Of a stretch of 64,000 nt of DNA, positions 26,650 to 35,462 are shown piece after piece. Location: contig NZ_MKKY01000036.1 in the NCBI RefSeq assembly GCF_002091955.1, positions 1-64,000 of the forward strand, written 5' to 3'. The DNA is from Rhodococcus sp. 1168. Its GTDB lineage: Bacteria; Actinomycetota; Actinomycetes; Mycobacteriales; Mycobacteriaceae. Below the pieces are notes generated by a model. It worked only from the letters and a program-made list of their open reading frames with translations. It was not told the DNA's origin and did no database searches. How positions within the stretch are numbered: the stretch's first letter is position 1; each line of letters begins with the position of its first letter. The translations under genes were made by a program, and so were the position numbers.

Positions 26650-27809
26650 CAGTACGACCTCGGCAGGCCCAGCGAATGCTGCGACACGAAGTTCAAGATC
26701 ATCTCCCGGCTGACCGGCGCAACGCGACCGATACGTGCCTGACCGAGCATTGCCGCCAGTCCGTATTCCTCGGTCAGGCCTGCGCCGCCATGGGTCTGAA
26801 TGGCCTGATCGAGCGCTTTGATGCTCGCCTCTGCGGCAGCGTATTTGGCCATGTTCGCGGCCTCCGCAGCGCCGAAGTCATCGCCACTGTCATACAGAAC
26901 TGCGGCCTTCTGCATCATCAGCTTGGCCAGTTCGAGCTCTATCTTGACCTGAGCGAGAGGATGCGCAATGCCCTGGTGTGCTCCGATCGGCGTCTTCCAT
27001 ACGGTGCGTTCGTTTGCATATTTGACCGCTTTGTCGATCGCGTAGCGGCCCATGCCGACCGCCATCGCGGCACCGAGGATGCGTTCGGGATTGAGCCCGG
27101 CGAACAATTGCATGAGCGCGGCATCGGCTTCACCGACGAGGGCATCGGCCGGCAACCGAACGTCGTCGAGGAACAATGTGAACTGATGATCCGGTTCGAT
27201 GATGTCCATCTGCATCCGAGTCTTCTGGAATCCCTCGGCGTCCGTCGGCACGACGAACAGCGCCGGCTTCAGCTTCCCGCTCTTGCTGTCTTCCGTCCTC
27301 GCGACGATGAGTACGGCATCGGCCTGATCGACCCCGGAGATGTAGATCTTGCTGCCGTTGACGATCCAGTCTTCGCCATCTCTTCTGGCTGTAGTCGTGA
27401 TCTGATGCGAGTTCGAACCGGCGTCGGGCTCGGTGATCCCGAAGGCCATGATCTTCGACCCGTCGGCAAGCGCGGTCAACCACGTCTGCTTCTGGTCCTC
27501 GGTGCCGTACTTACCGATGATGGTGCCGCAAATCGCAGGGCTCACCACCACCAGGAGTAGACCTGCGCCATGGGCAGAGAGCTCCTCCTGCACGAGCGCG
27601 AGCTCGTAGATGCCTGCTCCACCGCCGCCATACTCCTCGGGAAGATTGACCCCCAGGAATCCGAGCTTGCCGGCTTCGTTCCATAATTCGGTCAGTGGTT
27701 CACCACGCCGCGCTTTGGGAAGCACGTAATCGATGTAGTTGAAGCGCTTGCCGAGAGAAGAGACCGCCGTACGCAGCGCCTTCTGCTCCTCGGTTTCGGT
27801 GAAGCTCAT
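26649..27809 (-). CDS. Acyl-CoA dehydrogenase (FadE12-like)
   Basis: This 386-residue FAD enzyme introduces the alpha-beta double bond into an acyl-CoA. The acyl-CoA dehydrogenase signatures are visible: AFGITEPDAGSNSHQI, IVNGSKIYISG and the C-terminal IQTHGGAGLTEEYGL. The ATG overlaps the stop codon of the carboxylase alpha gene (ATGA). It is one of two dehydrogenases that flank the carboxylase pair. A branched or unsaturated acyl-CoA substrate is inferred from context only. Confidence 0.9.
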   Translation of the reverse strand: MSFTETEEQKALRTAVSSLGKRFNYIDYVLPKARRGEPLTELWNEAGKLGFLGVNLPEEYGGGGAGIYELALVQEELSAHGAGLLLVVVSPAICGTIIGKYGTEDQKQTWLTALADGSKIMAFGITEPDAGSNSHQITTTARRDGEDWIVNGSKIYISGVDQADAVLIVARTEDSKSGKLKPALFVVPTDAEGFQKTRMQMDIIEPDHQFTLFLDDVRLPADALVGEADAALMQLFAGLNPERILGAAMAVGMGRYAIDKAVKYANERTVWKTPIGAHQGIAHPLAQVKIELELAKLMMQKAAVLYDSGDDFGAAEAANMAKYAAAEASIKALDQAIQTHGGAGLTEEYGLAAMLGQARIGRVAPVSREMILNFVSQHSLGLPRSY

Positions 27810-29806
27810 GTGTTCTCCTCTTCGGTGACTGCTGCTTCGGTTACCACGGCGAGTAAGGTGCCGACTTCTACCTGCTGTCCCACTACTACATTCAGCTCGG
27901 TGAGAACGCCCGCCGCTGGAGCGGTGACCGTGTGTTCCATCTTCATCGCTTCGAGCCACAGAATCGGCTGACCAGCCGTGACCGTGTCACCTGCTGCCGC
28001 GCCGACGCGAACGACGTTGCCCGGCATAGGAGCAAGCAGTGATCCCGCCGCCACCTCCTCGCTCGGGTCGGTGAAGCGAGGTGTCCTGACCAACCGCACC
28101 GGTCCGAGAGAGGAGTCGACGAAGATATCCTCGCCGTATTGCGCGACCTCGAAGAAGCGACAAATACCGTTCTCGTCGAGCACTACTCGCGTAGGTGAAC
28201 TAGACACCAACGCGACGCCGTCCAGACTTGTCTCGAGCCCGTACCGACCGAGCGTGTATTCGACGGTGATGTCGCCGTACTCGACCTCACGCAACGACGC
28301 GTCGGTTCGATACGACTTACGCTGCGGCTGCGATGGCAGGTTGCGCCACCCGCTCGGCAGCCCCTTGTCCACCCGTGCCGTACTGCGATTGACGGCGGCA
28401 TCGGCAAGCGCAGCAGCGAGCGCCGACAGCTGCGCTGCGTGGGTGCCTCCTACCGGACGAGAGAGAGCATCGAGCCCATGAGTGTCGAAGAACGCCGTGT
28501 CGGTGTCCCCTGCCACGAAAGCCGGATGGCGTAGGACATTGACCAGAAGGTCACGGTTGGTCTTCAGACCATGAATCTGCGCATTCTGCAACGCTTTCGC
28601 CAGCAGCTTCGAAGCCTGCTCACGGGTTGGTGCATAGGAGATGACCTTGGCCAGCATCGGATCGTAATGAACGCCGACGATATTGCCACTCTCGATGCCC
28701 GAATCGACCCTGATACCTGCCTTCTCGAGGACCGCGAAATGTACTCCCGGAATGTCGAAACGATGAACCGGGCCACTCTGTGGTTGCCAATCCTGCGACG
28801 GGTCCTCCGCATAGAGCCGAACTTCGATCGAATGGCCTGCAGCAACAGGCTGGTCTACCGGCAACGAACCGCCTCCCGCAACATGGATCTGCAACGCAAC
28901 CAGATCCAATCCCGTCGTACATTCGGTGACGGGATGCTCCACCTGGAGGCGGGTGTTCATCTCGAGGAAGAAGAAGTTCCCACTTTCGTCCGCCAGGAAT
29001 TCGACGGTTCCGGCTCCCTCGTACCGGATTGCCTCGGTGGCCAACCGGGCCGCGTCGAAAAGCCGCTCGCGCATACCCGGAACCCGCTCGACGAGTGGCG
29101 ACGGCGCCTCCTCTACGACCTTCTGGTGCCGACGCTGCAGCGAGCACTCACGTTCGCCGACCGTCCACACGTTGCCCTGCCGGTCGGCCATGACCTGCAC
29201 CTCGATATGGCGGCCGGTTTCGATGTAGCGCTCGCAGAACACCGTCGAGTCACCGAATGCCGACAGTGCTTCCCGCTGTGCCGCTTCGATTTCCGAATGC
29301 AGCGCGGCGAGATCACGCACGATCCGCATGCCTCGCCCGCCACCACCGGCAGATGCCTTGACGAGAACCGGGAGCTCGTCCTCGCCGATCGCCGCCGGAT
29401 CGAGCTGCGTCAAGACCGGTACCCCGGCGTCGGCCATCATCTTCTTGGACTCGACCTTGCTGCCCATGAGTTCGATGGCCTCGGCCGGCGGTCCTATCCA
29501 GATCAAACCCGCGCCCTGCACCTGCTGCGCGAATTCTGCGTTTTCGGAAAGGAATCCGTAACCGGGGTGGATAGCGTCGGCGCCGGCCCGAAGTGCTGCT
29601 GCGATGACGAGTTCGCCGCGCAGGTACGTCTCGGCCGAGGAATTTCCCGGCAGACGAACCGCGGCGTCGGCTTCCCGCACGTGCGGAGAATCGGCATCGG
29701 CGTCGGAGAAGACGGCGACCGTGTCGATGCCCTCGCGACGGCAGGTGGCAAAAACTCTTCGGGCGATTTCGCCGCGGTTGGCGACCAGTATCGAGTTGAC
29801 AGTCAT
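27806..29806 (-). CDS. accA2: Biotin-dependent acyl-CoA carboxylase alpha subunit (AccA2-like)
   Basis: This 666-residue protein combines biotin carboxylase (about residues 1-450, with KASAGGGGRGMRI and EMNTRLQVEHPVTE) and a C-terminal biotin carboxyl carrier domain. The biotinylated lysine is about Lys622 in EAMKMEH. It carboxylates its own biotin with ATP and bicarbonate for transfer by the beta subunit. Gene order matches M. tuberculosis accA2, whose substrate is not settled. The gap to the beta-subunit gene is 5 nt. Confidence 0.88.
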   Translation of the reverse strand: MTVNSILVANRGEIARRVFATCRREGIDTVAVFSDADADSPHVREADAAVRLPGNSSAETYLRGELVIAAALRAGADAIHPGYGFLSENAEFAQQVQGAGLIWIGPPAEAIELMGSKVESKKMMADAGVPVLTQLDPAAIGEDELPVLVKASAGGGGRGMRIVRDLAALHSEIEAAQREALSAFGDSTVFCERYIETGRHIEVQVMADRQGNVWTVGERECSLQRRHQKVVEEAPSPLVERVPGMRERLFDAARLATEAIRYEGAGTVEFLADESGNFFFLEMNTRLQVEHPVTECTTGLDLVALQIHVAGGGSLPVDQPVAAGHSIEVRLYAEDPSQDWQPQSGPVHRFDIPGVHFAVLEKAGIRVDSGIESGNIVGVHYDPMLAKVISYAPTREQASKLLAKALQNAQIHGLKTNRDLLVNVLRHPAFVAGDTDTAFFDTHGLDALSRPVGGTHAAQLSALAAALADAAVNRSTARVDKGLPSGWRNLPSQPQRKSYRTDASLREVEYGDITVEYTLGRYGLETSLDGVALVSSSPTRVVLDENGICRFFEVAQYGEDIFVDSSLGPVRLVRTPRFTDPSEEVAAGSLLAPMPGNVVRVGAAAGDTVTAGQPILWLEAMKMEHTVTAPAAGVLTELNVVVGQQVEVGTLLAVVTEAAVTEEENT

Positions 29807-29811
29807 GTGCG

Positions 29812-31410
29812 TCACATCCGGAAGACACCGAAGTTCGCGGTGCCTTCGATCGGGGCAGAGGCAATGGCCGAGAGGCACATTCCCACTACCGTACGAGTGT
29901 CACGGGGGTCGATCACTCCGTCGTCGTACAGGCGTCCGGAGAGGAACAGCGGCAGCGACTCCGCGTCGATCTGCTTCTCGATCATCGCGCGCATGCCCGC
30001 GTCTGCTGCCTCGTCGAACACCTGCCCGCGCCCTTCCGCAGCAGCACGTCCGACGATGGAGATGACCCCCGCGAGTTGGGCACCACCCATCACCGCGGAC
30101 TTGCTCGACGGCCAGGCGAACAGAAAGCGTGGGTCGAAGGCTCGCCCACACATGCCGTAGTGGCCCGCGCCGTACGACGCGCCCAGCAGGATGGAGATGT
30201 GCGGGACGGTGGAGTTGGAGACGGCGTTGATCATCATCGAACCGTGCTTGATCATGCCGCCTTCCTCGTACTCCTTGCCGACCATATAGCCGGTGGTGTT
30301 GTGCAGGAAGAGAAGTGGCGTGTTCGAGCGGTTCGCAAGCTGGATGAACTGCGTCGCCTTCTGTGATTCCTCGCTGAACAGGACGCCTCGTGCGTTGGCA
30401 AGAATACCGATCGGATAGCCGTGTAGTTCGGCCCAACCGGTGACGAGCGAAGATCCGTACATCGGCTTGAACTCGTCGAAGTCGGAGCCGTCGACGATGC
30501 GGGCGATGACCTCGCGCGGGTCGAACGGAATCTTCAGGTCGGTAGGAACTATGCCGAGGAGTTCTTCGGGATCCACCAGGGGCTCGATGACGTCGGCGCG
30601 CGGCTCCGGGCCCTGTTTCTTCCAGTTCAAACGTTCGACGATACTGCGACCGATGCGAATGGCGTCCTGCTCATCGACGGCAAAGTAGTCTGCGAGACCG
30701 GACTTTCGGGCATGCATCTCGGCACCTCCGAGTGACTCGTCGTCGGAGTCCTCACCGGTGGCCATCTTGACCAGCGGTGGTCCGGCCAGGAAGACCTTGG
30801 ATTGTTCCTTGATCATGACGACATGGTCCGAGAGACCGGGAATGTACGCCCCACCGGCGGTGGAGTTACCGAAGACGAGGGCGATGGTGGGGATGCCCGC
30901 AGCGGACAGTTGCGTGAGGTCACGGAACATGCGGCCGCCGGGAATGAAGACTTCCTTCTGCGTCGGCAGATCGGCGCCACCGGACTCGACGAGCGAGATG
31001 ACCGGCAAACGGTTCTGCATCGCGATGTCGTTGGCGCGAAATCCCTTCTTCAACGTCCACGGGTTGCTGGCGCCGCCGCGGACCGTCGGATCGTTGGCCA
31101 CGATCAGGCATTCGACGCCGCAGACGACGCCGATCCCCACCACTGTGCTGGCACCGACCGGAAAGTCGCTGCCCCAGGCAGCAAGTGGGCACAGTTCGAG
31201 GAAAGCCGAATCCTCGTCGACGAGCAACTCGATGCGTTCGCGGGCGAGGAGTTTACCGCGCCCCCGATGACGCTCGATGTACTTCTCGCCTCCGCCGAGC
31301 AGTGCCTTGTTGTGCTCGACATCGATCTCGGCGAGTTTGGTGTTCATCGCCTCGGTTGCCTCGACATACTGCGCGGAGGCAGTGTCGAGAGTGGACTTCA
31401 GCACGCTCAT
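29812..31410 (-). CDS. accD2: Acyl-CoA carboxylase beta subunit, carboxyltransferase (AccD2-like)
   Basis: This 532-residue carboxyltransferase moves CO2 from biotin to an acyl-CoA. Two crotonase-like halves are present. The acyl-CoA-binding half has VESGGADLPTQKEVF and NSTAGGAYIPGLSDH, and the biotin-binding half has LLGASYGAGHYGMCGRAF. It is closer to methylcrotonyl/geranyl-CoA type carboxylases than to the acetyl/propionyl type. The ATG overlaps the upstream dehydrogenase stop (ATGA). The symbol follows M. tuberculosis gene order and should be checked. Confidence 0.87.
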   Translation of the reverse strand: MSVLKSTLDTASAQYVEATEAMNTKLAEIDVEHNKALLGGGEKYIERHRGRGKLLARERIELLVDEDSAFLELCPLAAWGSDFPVGASTVVGIGVVCGVECLIVANDPTVRGGASNPWTLKKGFRANDIAMQNRLPVISLVESGGADLPTQKEVFIPGGRMFRDLTQLSAAGIPTIALVFGNSTAGGAYIPGLSDHVVMIKEQSKVFLAGPPLVKMATGEDSDDESLGGAEMHARKSGLADYFAVDEQDAIRIGRSIVERLNWKKQGPEPRADVIEPLVDPEELLGIVPTDLKIPFDPREVIARIVDGSDFDEFKPMYGSSLVTGWAELHGYPIGILANARGVLFSEESQKATQFIQLANRSNTPLLFLHNTTGYMVGKEYEEGGMIKHGSMMINAVSNSTVPHISILLGASYGAGHYGMCGRAFDPRFLFAWPSSKSAVMGGAQLAGVISIVGRAAAEGRGQVFDEAADAGMRAMIEKQIDAESLPLFLSGRLYDDGVIDPRDTRTVVGMCLSAIASAPIEGTANFGVFRM

Positions 31411-32555
31411 GCCTGATACCCCAATCGTTTTGCTGCAAGTCCGGTCAGAATTTCGGTCGTGCCGCCGCCGATGCCGAGGATGCGCATGTCGCGGTATTGC
31501 CGCTCGACTTCGCTTTCGCACATGTAACCCAGGCCGCCGAAGAGCTGAACTGCCTGATTGGCCACCCATTCACCGGCCTCGACGGCAGTGTTCTTCGCGA
31601 AACACACCTCGGCGATGAAGTCGTTGTTCGATTCGAGCGACTGCTCCACTAGATAGTGGGTGTACACCCGGGCAACGTCGATCTTGCGAGCCATCTCGGT
31701 GACCGTGTTCTGCACGGACTGCCTCGCGATGAGCGGCTTCCCGAAAGTTTCACGATCGCGGACCCACTGCAGAGTCAGATCCAAGCAGCGTTGGGCACTG
31801 GAGTACGCCTGCGCGGCGAGAGCGATGCGTTCGGTGAGGAAGGCCTGCGCAATCTGCGCAAAACCGGAGTTCTCGGCCCCGACGAGATTGCCTACCGGGA
31901 CTCGGGCGTCGGTGAAGGACAGCTCCGCGGTATCGGAGGCACGCCAGCCCATCTTCTCGAGTTTGCCTGTCACCTCGAAACCTGGTGTGTCCTTCTCGAT
32001 CACGAGCAGCGACACCCCCGCTGCCCCGTCGCCACCGGTACGTACCGCCGTGACGACGAAGTCCGCGCGGCAGCCCGAGGTGATGTACGTTTTCGCGCCG
32101 TTCACGACATAGTGGTCACCGTCTTTCACTGCTTTGGTCCGCAGATGCCCGACGTCGGAGCCGCCGCCGGGTTCGGTGATGGCCAGCGAACCGATCTTCT
32201 CGCCGGCGAGAGTCGGTCGAACCCACTTGTCGATCTGCTCGGTGTCGCCTGCGGCCACCAGATGCGGCAGCGCGATTCCACCGGTGAACAACGACGCGAA
32301 CAACCCACCCGAGGCACCGGCCTGGTGGATTTCCTCGCAGATGACGACGGCGTCGGCGAAATCCCCGCCCTCACCACCGACGCTCTCCGGGAAAGCGGCA
32401 CCGAGCAAACCGAGCGCAGCAGCCTTCCGATGGAGCTCTCGGGGTAGCTCCCCCGCGGCCTCCCAATCGTTCATGTGCGGCGCAATGTCGTGTTCGACGA
32501 AGCTACGCACGGTCTTTCGGAGTTGCTCGCGCTCGGGAGTGTTCCATATCGTCAT
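31407..32555 (-). CDS. Acyl-CoA dehydrogenase (FadE13-like)
   Basis: This 382-residue acyl-CoA dehydrogenase has SLAITEPGGGSDVGHLRT, VVNGAKTYITSG and the C-terminal QLFGGLGYMCESEVERQYRD. It differs clearly from the other dehydrogenase of the operon, so the two probably act on different intermediates. It overlaps its neighbours by 4 nt on both sides. Citronellyl-CoA or isovaleryl-CoA dehydrogenase are the nearest characterised roles by context; neither is proven. Confidence 0.9.
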   Translation of the reverse strand: MTIWNTPEREQLRKTVRSFVEHDIAPHMNDWEAAGELPRELHRKAAALGLLGAAFPESVGGEGGDFADAVVICEEIHQAGASGGLFASLFTGGIALPHLVAAGDTEQIDKWVRPTLAGEKIGSLAITEPGGGSDVGHLRTKAVKDGDHYVVNGAKTYITSGCRADFVVTAVRTGGDGAAGVSLLVIEKDTPGFEVTGKLEKMGWRASDTAELSFTDARVPVGNLVGAENSGFAQIAQAFLTERIALAAQAYSSAQRCLDLTLQWVRDRETFGKPLIARQSVQNTVTEMARKIDVARVYTHYLVEQSLESNNDFIAEVCFAKNTAVEAGEWVANQAVQLFGGLGYMCESEVERQYRDMRILGIGGGTTEILTGLAAKRLGYQA

Positions 32556-34246
32556 GAGAGTGTCCCTGTGAAGACGAGAGTTTCGGGAATGTCGATGTGG
32601 CGCGAACGCAGCCATTCACCGAGCCCCTTGGCCTGTGGATCGAAACGAGCCTGCGACGCGACGCCTTCTCCGAGGATTCCTTCGATGACGAAGTTGACGG
32701 CCCGTAGTTTCGGGAGAACGTGTCTGGTGACGACGAGATCCGCGGTCTCCGGCAGCATGAGCGCGACCTGTTCGACCGTCAGAGCGTGTGCCAGCCAAGC
32801 GAATTCGTCGTCCGTGCGAACCCAGACGCCGACGTTCGCATTCCCACCCTTGTCCCCGCTGCGTGCGGCGGCGATGGTGCCGAGCGGAACGCGAATGGTC
32901 GGTTCCGTCTCTCGCGCCGGTGGTAGTTCCGGTTCGGTCAGCGGTTCGAGTTCGAGCGTCTCGGTCGCGGGTTCGATCTCCCGTTGCGTCCCGTCCGGCA
33001 GTACGACCACGTGTGGCACTTCGCCGATCGGCACATAGCCGGCGGTGAACACCCCGTACGGCGCTCCGTTCCCGGGAGGCGCTGTCACCGAAAGCCCCGG
33101 ATAGCTGGCCAGTGCCAGCTCGACCGCCACCGAGGAGAATTGCCGCCCGACAACATTCGGATCGCTGTCGCGAACGACGCACCGGAGCAAGGCACTCGCG
33201 GTCTCCTCGGTCTCGGCGTCGGGCTTGTCGGTGCGCACGAGCGTCCAGTCGAGTTCGGTCGGCCGCGACGGAAGCCACGACTCGAACTGCTGCTGCGCCA
33301 GTGCGGCTTTGGCCTCGATGTCGAGGCCGGTCAGGATCAGGGTGAACTCGTTGCGGAATCCGCCGAGTGCGTTGAGAGAAACCTTGGCAGTGGGCGGGGG
33401 CGCTTCACCCTTCACGCCGCTGACCAGCACGCGGTCCGCTCCCGCCTGTGACACCGACGCGGTGTCGATTCGAGCGGTGACATCAGGGTTCGCGTAGCGA
33501 CCACCGGTGATCTCGTACAGCAGTTGAGCTGTGACGGTACCGACGCTCACCGCACCCGAGGTGCCTTCGTGTTTGGTGATGACGGACGATCCGTCCGCCT
33601 CGATCTCGGCAATCGGGAATCCTGGCCGCGACATATCGGCGATCTCGGTGAAGAACGAATAGTTGCCACCGGTGGCCTGCGTACCACATTCGATGATGTG
33701 CCCGGCAACCACAGCCCCGGCAAGAGCGTCGTAATCGGTTCTGCTCCAACCGAAATGGGCGGCTGCTGGTCCGACGATAACGGAAGCGTCGGTGACGCGC
33801 CCGGTGACGACGACGTCGGCGCCTGCGTTCAGGGCCTCGACGATGCCCCAGGCCCCGAGGTACGCGTTGGCGGTGAGCGGACTACCGAGGCCGAGTTCTT
33901 GGGCTCGCGGCAGCAAATCGTCGCCGTGTACATAGGCGATTTCGGCGCCGGTGCCGAGCTTGTCGAGTGCCTCGACCAGGCCGCTCGGGTTGAGGCCACC
34001 AGCATTCGAGACGATTTTGACGCCCTTGTCGAGCGCAAGCCCCAGGCAGTCCTCGGCCTGGCGGAGAAAAGTCTTTGCGTAGCCTAGAGACCGATCCTTC
34101 GCCCGGTCACGGCCCAGGATGAGCATCGTCAGCTCCGCGAGGTAATCGCCGGTGAGATAGTCGAGTTCGCCGCCCTCGAGCATCTCGCGCATCGCCGAGA
34201 GGCGGTCGCCGTAGAAGCCGGAACAGTTACCGATTCTGACTGTCAT
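32552..34246 (-). CDS. AtuA-like protein (DUF1446)
   Basis: This 564-residue protein belongs to the AtuA/DUF1446 family, named after the acyclic terpene utilisation cluster of Pseudomonas. The N-terminal DUF1446 region (about residues 3-450) includes [14 protein letters not shown] and [11 protein letters not shown]-terminal domain of about 110 residues begins near [13 protein letters not shown]. No catalytic activity has been assigned to the family. Its conserved place beside acyl-CoA carboxylases suggests action on a carboxylated acyl-CoA. M. tuberculosis has an equivalent next to fadE13. Confidence 0.88.
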   Translation of the reverse strand: MTVRIGNCSGFYGDRLSAMREMLEGGELDYLTGDYLAELTMLILGRDRAKDRSLGYAKTFLRQAEDCLGLALDKGVKIVSNAGGLNPSGLVEALDKLGTGAEIAYVHGDDLLPRAQELGLGSPLTANAYLGAWGIVEALNAGADVVVTGRVTDASVIVGPAAAHFGWSRTDYDALAGAVVAGHIIECGTQATGGNYSFFTEIADMSRPGFPIAEIEADGSSVITKHEGTSGAVSVGTVTAQLLYEITGGRYANPDVTARIDTASVSQAGADRVLVSGVKGEAPPPTAKVSLNALGGFRNEFTLILTGLDIEAKAALAQQQFESWLPSRPTELDWTLVRTDKPDAETEETASALLRCVVRDSDPNVVGRQFSSVAVELALASYPGLSVTAPPGNGAPYGVFTAGYVPIGEVPHVVVLPDGTQREIEPATETLELEPLTEPELPPARETEPTIRVPLGTIAAARSGDKGGNANVGVWVRTDDEFAWLAHALTVEQVALMLPETADLVVTRHVLPKLRAVNFVIEGILGEGVASQARFDPQAKGLGEWLRSRHIDIPETLVFTGTLS

Positions 34247-35040
34247 CTTTTGGGTCGTCCTGGTCCTGGAGGGCCTGCGAAGGCTTGAGCGATGGTAAGC
34301 CAGTGCTGAGCGTCCGGTCCGACGGCCTCGATGTCGAGATTTTCCGGGTGCGCCCGCTGAGTCACCAGCAGACAAAAATCCACCGCCGAGCCGGTGACGC
34401 GTTGAGCAGCGTCACCGGGGCCCCAGGTCCAAAGCTCACCCAAGGGGGAGGTCAGCTCGACTCGGAACGGCTCGGACGGCGGAGTCTGTTGGTTGATCAC
34501 ATAGGCAAAATCACGGGTACGGACGCCGATATGCGCGACAGCTTCGATGCGCTCGGTCGGCTCGCGGGTGATACCGAGTGCGTCGGCGACATCCTGGCCG
34601 TGGGCCCAGGTCTCCATGAGGCGAGCCGTTGCCATCGAAGCAGCGCTCATGGGCGGTCCGAACCACGGAATCTTCACACCGGACGGGACACGTTTCAGTG
34701 CGTCGGCCATGGCATGCCTGCGGGTACGCCAGAGCGCGAGGAGATCAGAATTTCTGGCCTCCTCCGCTGCGGCCGAGTCGACGAAACCAGCGGGATCGGA
34801 CCATGCAGCCTTCATCACGCCGTCGAACTCTGCGGCAGCGGTCGCATCCCCCGATGCCCCCGAGGTGGTCCGTTCGGCAACATTGTCGGTCCAGGACAGA
34901 TGCGCGATCTGATGCGCGACGGTCCATCCCGGTGCTGGTGTGGGCGTCGCCCACTGGTCTTCGGTCAGTCCAGCTACGAGAGCGTCGAGCGCATCGCCCT
35001 CGGCGCGGAGGTCATCGACGATCGAGTCGAGGTCGGCCAT
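34243..35040 (-). CDS. TIGR03084 family protein, DinB/mycothiol-maleylpyruvate-isomerase-like fold
   Basis: This 265-residue protein resembles the TIGR03084 family, with the N-terminal segment [20 protein letters not shown] and [15 protein letters not shown]. The spaced histidines (His-x3-His and a later WxHGxD) form the metal site typical of the DinB/MDMPI fold. Such proteins may use mycothiol as cofactor. It is the first gene of the catabolic operon, 30 nt downstream of the palindrome at 35070. No Shine-Dalgarno is seen, so the transcript may be leaderless. Confidence 0.82.
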   Translation of the reverse strand: MADLDSIVDDLRAEGDALDALVAGLTEDQWATPTPAPGWTVAHQIAHLSWTDNVAERTTSGASGDATAAAEFDGVMKAAWSDPAGFVDSAAAEEARNSDLLALWRTRRHAMADALKRVPSGVKIPWFGPPMSAASMATARLMETWAHGQDVADALGITREPTERIEAVAHIGVRTRDFAYVINQQTPPSEPFRVELTSPLGELWTWGPGDAAQRVTGSAVDFCLLVTQRAHPENLDIEAVGPDAQHWLTIAQAFAGPPGPGRPKR

Positions 35041-35069
35041 GGAGGAAGTTTCACATCTGATCGATAAAA

Positions 35070-35087
35070 AAGCAAGCACGCTTGCTT
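35070..35087. promoter_or_regulatory. Palindromic TetR-type operator before the catabolic operon
   Basis: AAGCAAGC and GCTTGCTT form perfect 8-bp arms around a central AC. The site lies 30 bp upstream of the first gene of the operon, where it would overlap a minus-strand promoter. The operon's last gene encodes a TetR regulator, the obvious candidate to bind it. Confidence 0.7.
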
Positions 35088-35392
35088 GTTAAATGCGCGA
35101 ACGGCTTGGCAGCGGCAGGGGGCTACCAGTCGGCGGGCGAGCCCTTCCTGGTCATCAGCTTCGACAGCTTGCCGCGTCGAGCCTGGCCCGAGGTGGAACG
35201 TCGAGTTGGTCAGGTGGCAGGAGTGGGCTGGCGCAGAGTTCGGACCAACCGAAGACAGAGGCAGCCGTGTCCACGCGCCGCGAGGTGGCAGACCGCGCGC
35301 CCAATCACCCCCGACTGGGATGTCGGCGACATGGTGTATGCACTCGAATTTTGTATTCGACTGCACTACAAGCGAATCGAAGAAGCCAACCC
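35088..35392. other. Intergenic stretch without a recognisable gene
   Basis: The 305 bp between the palindrome and the HNH gene promoter contain short open frames on both strands. None has a ribosome-binding site, a recognisable domain or a plausible composition. I see no repeat or RNA gene in it. Confidence 0.5.
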
Positions 35393-35421
35393 TTGACGGG
35401 CATCCCGAGAGGCGATAGTAT
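35393..35421 (+). promoter_or_regulatory. Sigma-70-type promoter of the DUF222/HNH gene
   Basis: A -35 box TTGACG (35393-35398) and a -10 box TAGTAT (35416-35421) are separated by exactly 17 bp. The LexA-type box overlaps the last base of the -10 element. The start codon is 42 nt further on. Confidence 0.75.
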
Positions 35422-35436
35422 CGAACATACGTTCTA
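35421..35436. promoter_or_regulatory. LexA (SOS) box
   Basis: TCGAAC-ATAC-GTTCTA matches the mycobacterial/Bacillus-type SOS box GAAC-N4-GTTC, with extra flanking symmetry. It sits immediately downstream of the -10 box, where LexA would block initiation. Confidence 0.75.
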
Positions 35437-35462
35437 ATCGACTTGCCGGGGGGCTTCGATTC

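Noticed and set aside
28571-30160. A 529-residue open frame opposite the carboxylase genes
   Set aside because: It is a shadow of accA2/accD2; codon use and composition fit the complementary strand of real genes.
25250-35040. The operon as the standard leucine (methylcrotonyl-CoA) pathway
   Set aside because: HMG-CoA lyase and other leucine-pathway genes are absent. An AtuA-like gene and a second dehydrogenase are present, and gene order fits the accA2-accD2 locus better.
35082-35437. Small plus-strand proteins between the catabolic operon and the HNH gene
   Set aside because: Three overlapping frames of about 104-114 codons exist, but none has a ribosome-binding site or domain, and they overrun the promoter and LexA box of the HNH gene.
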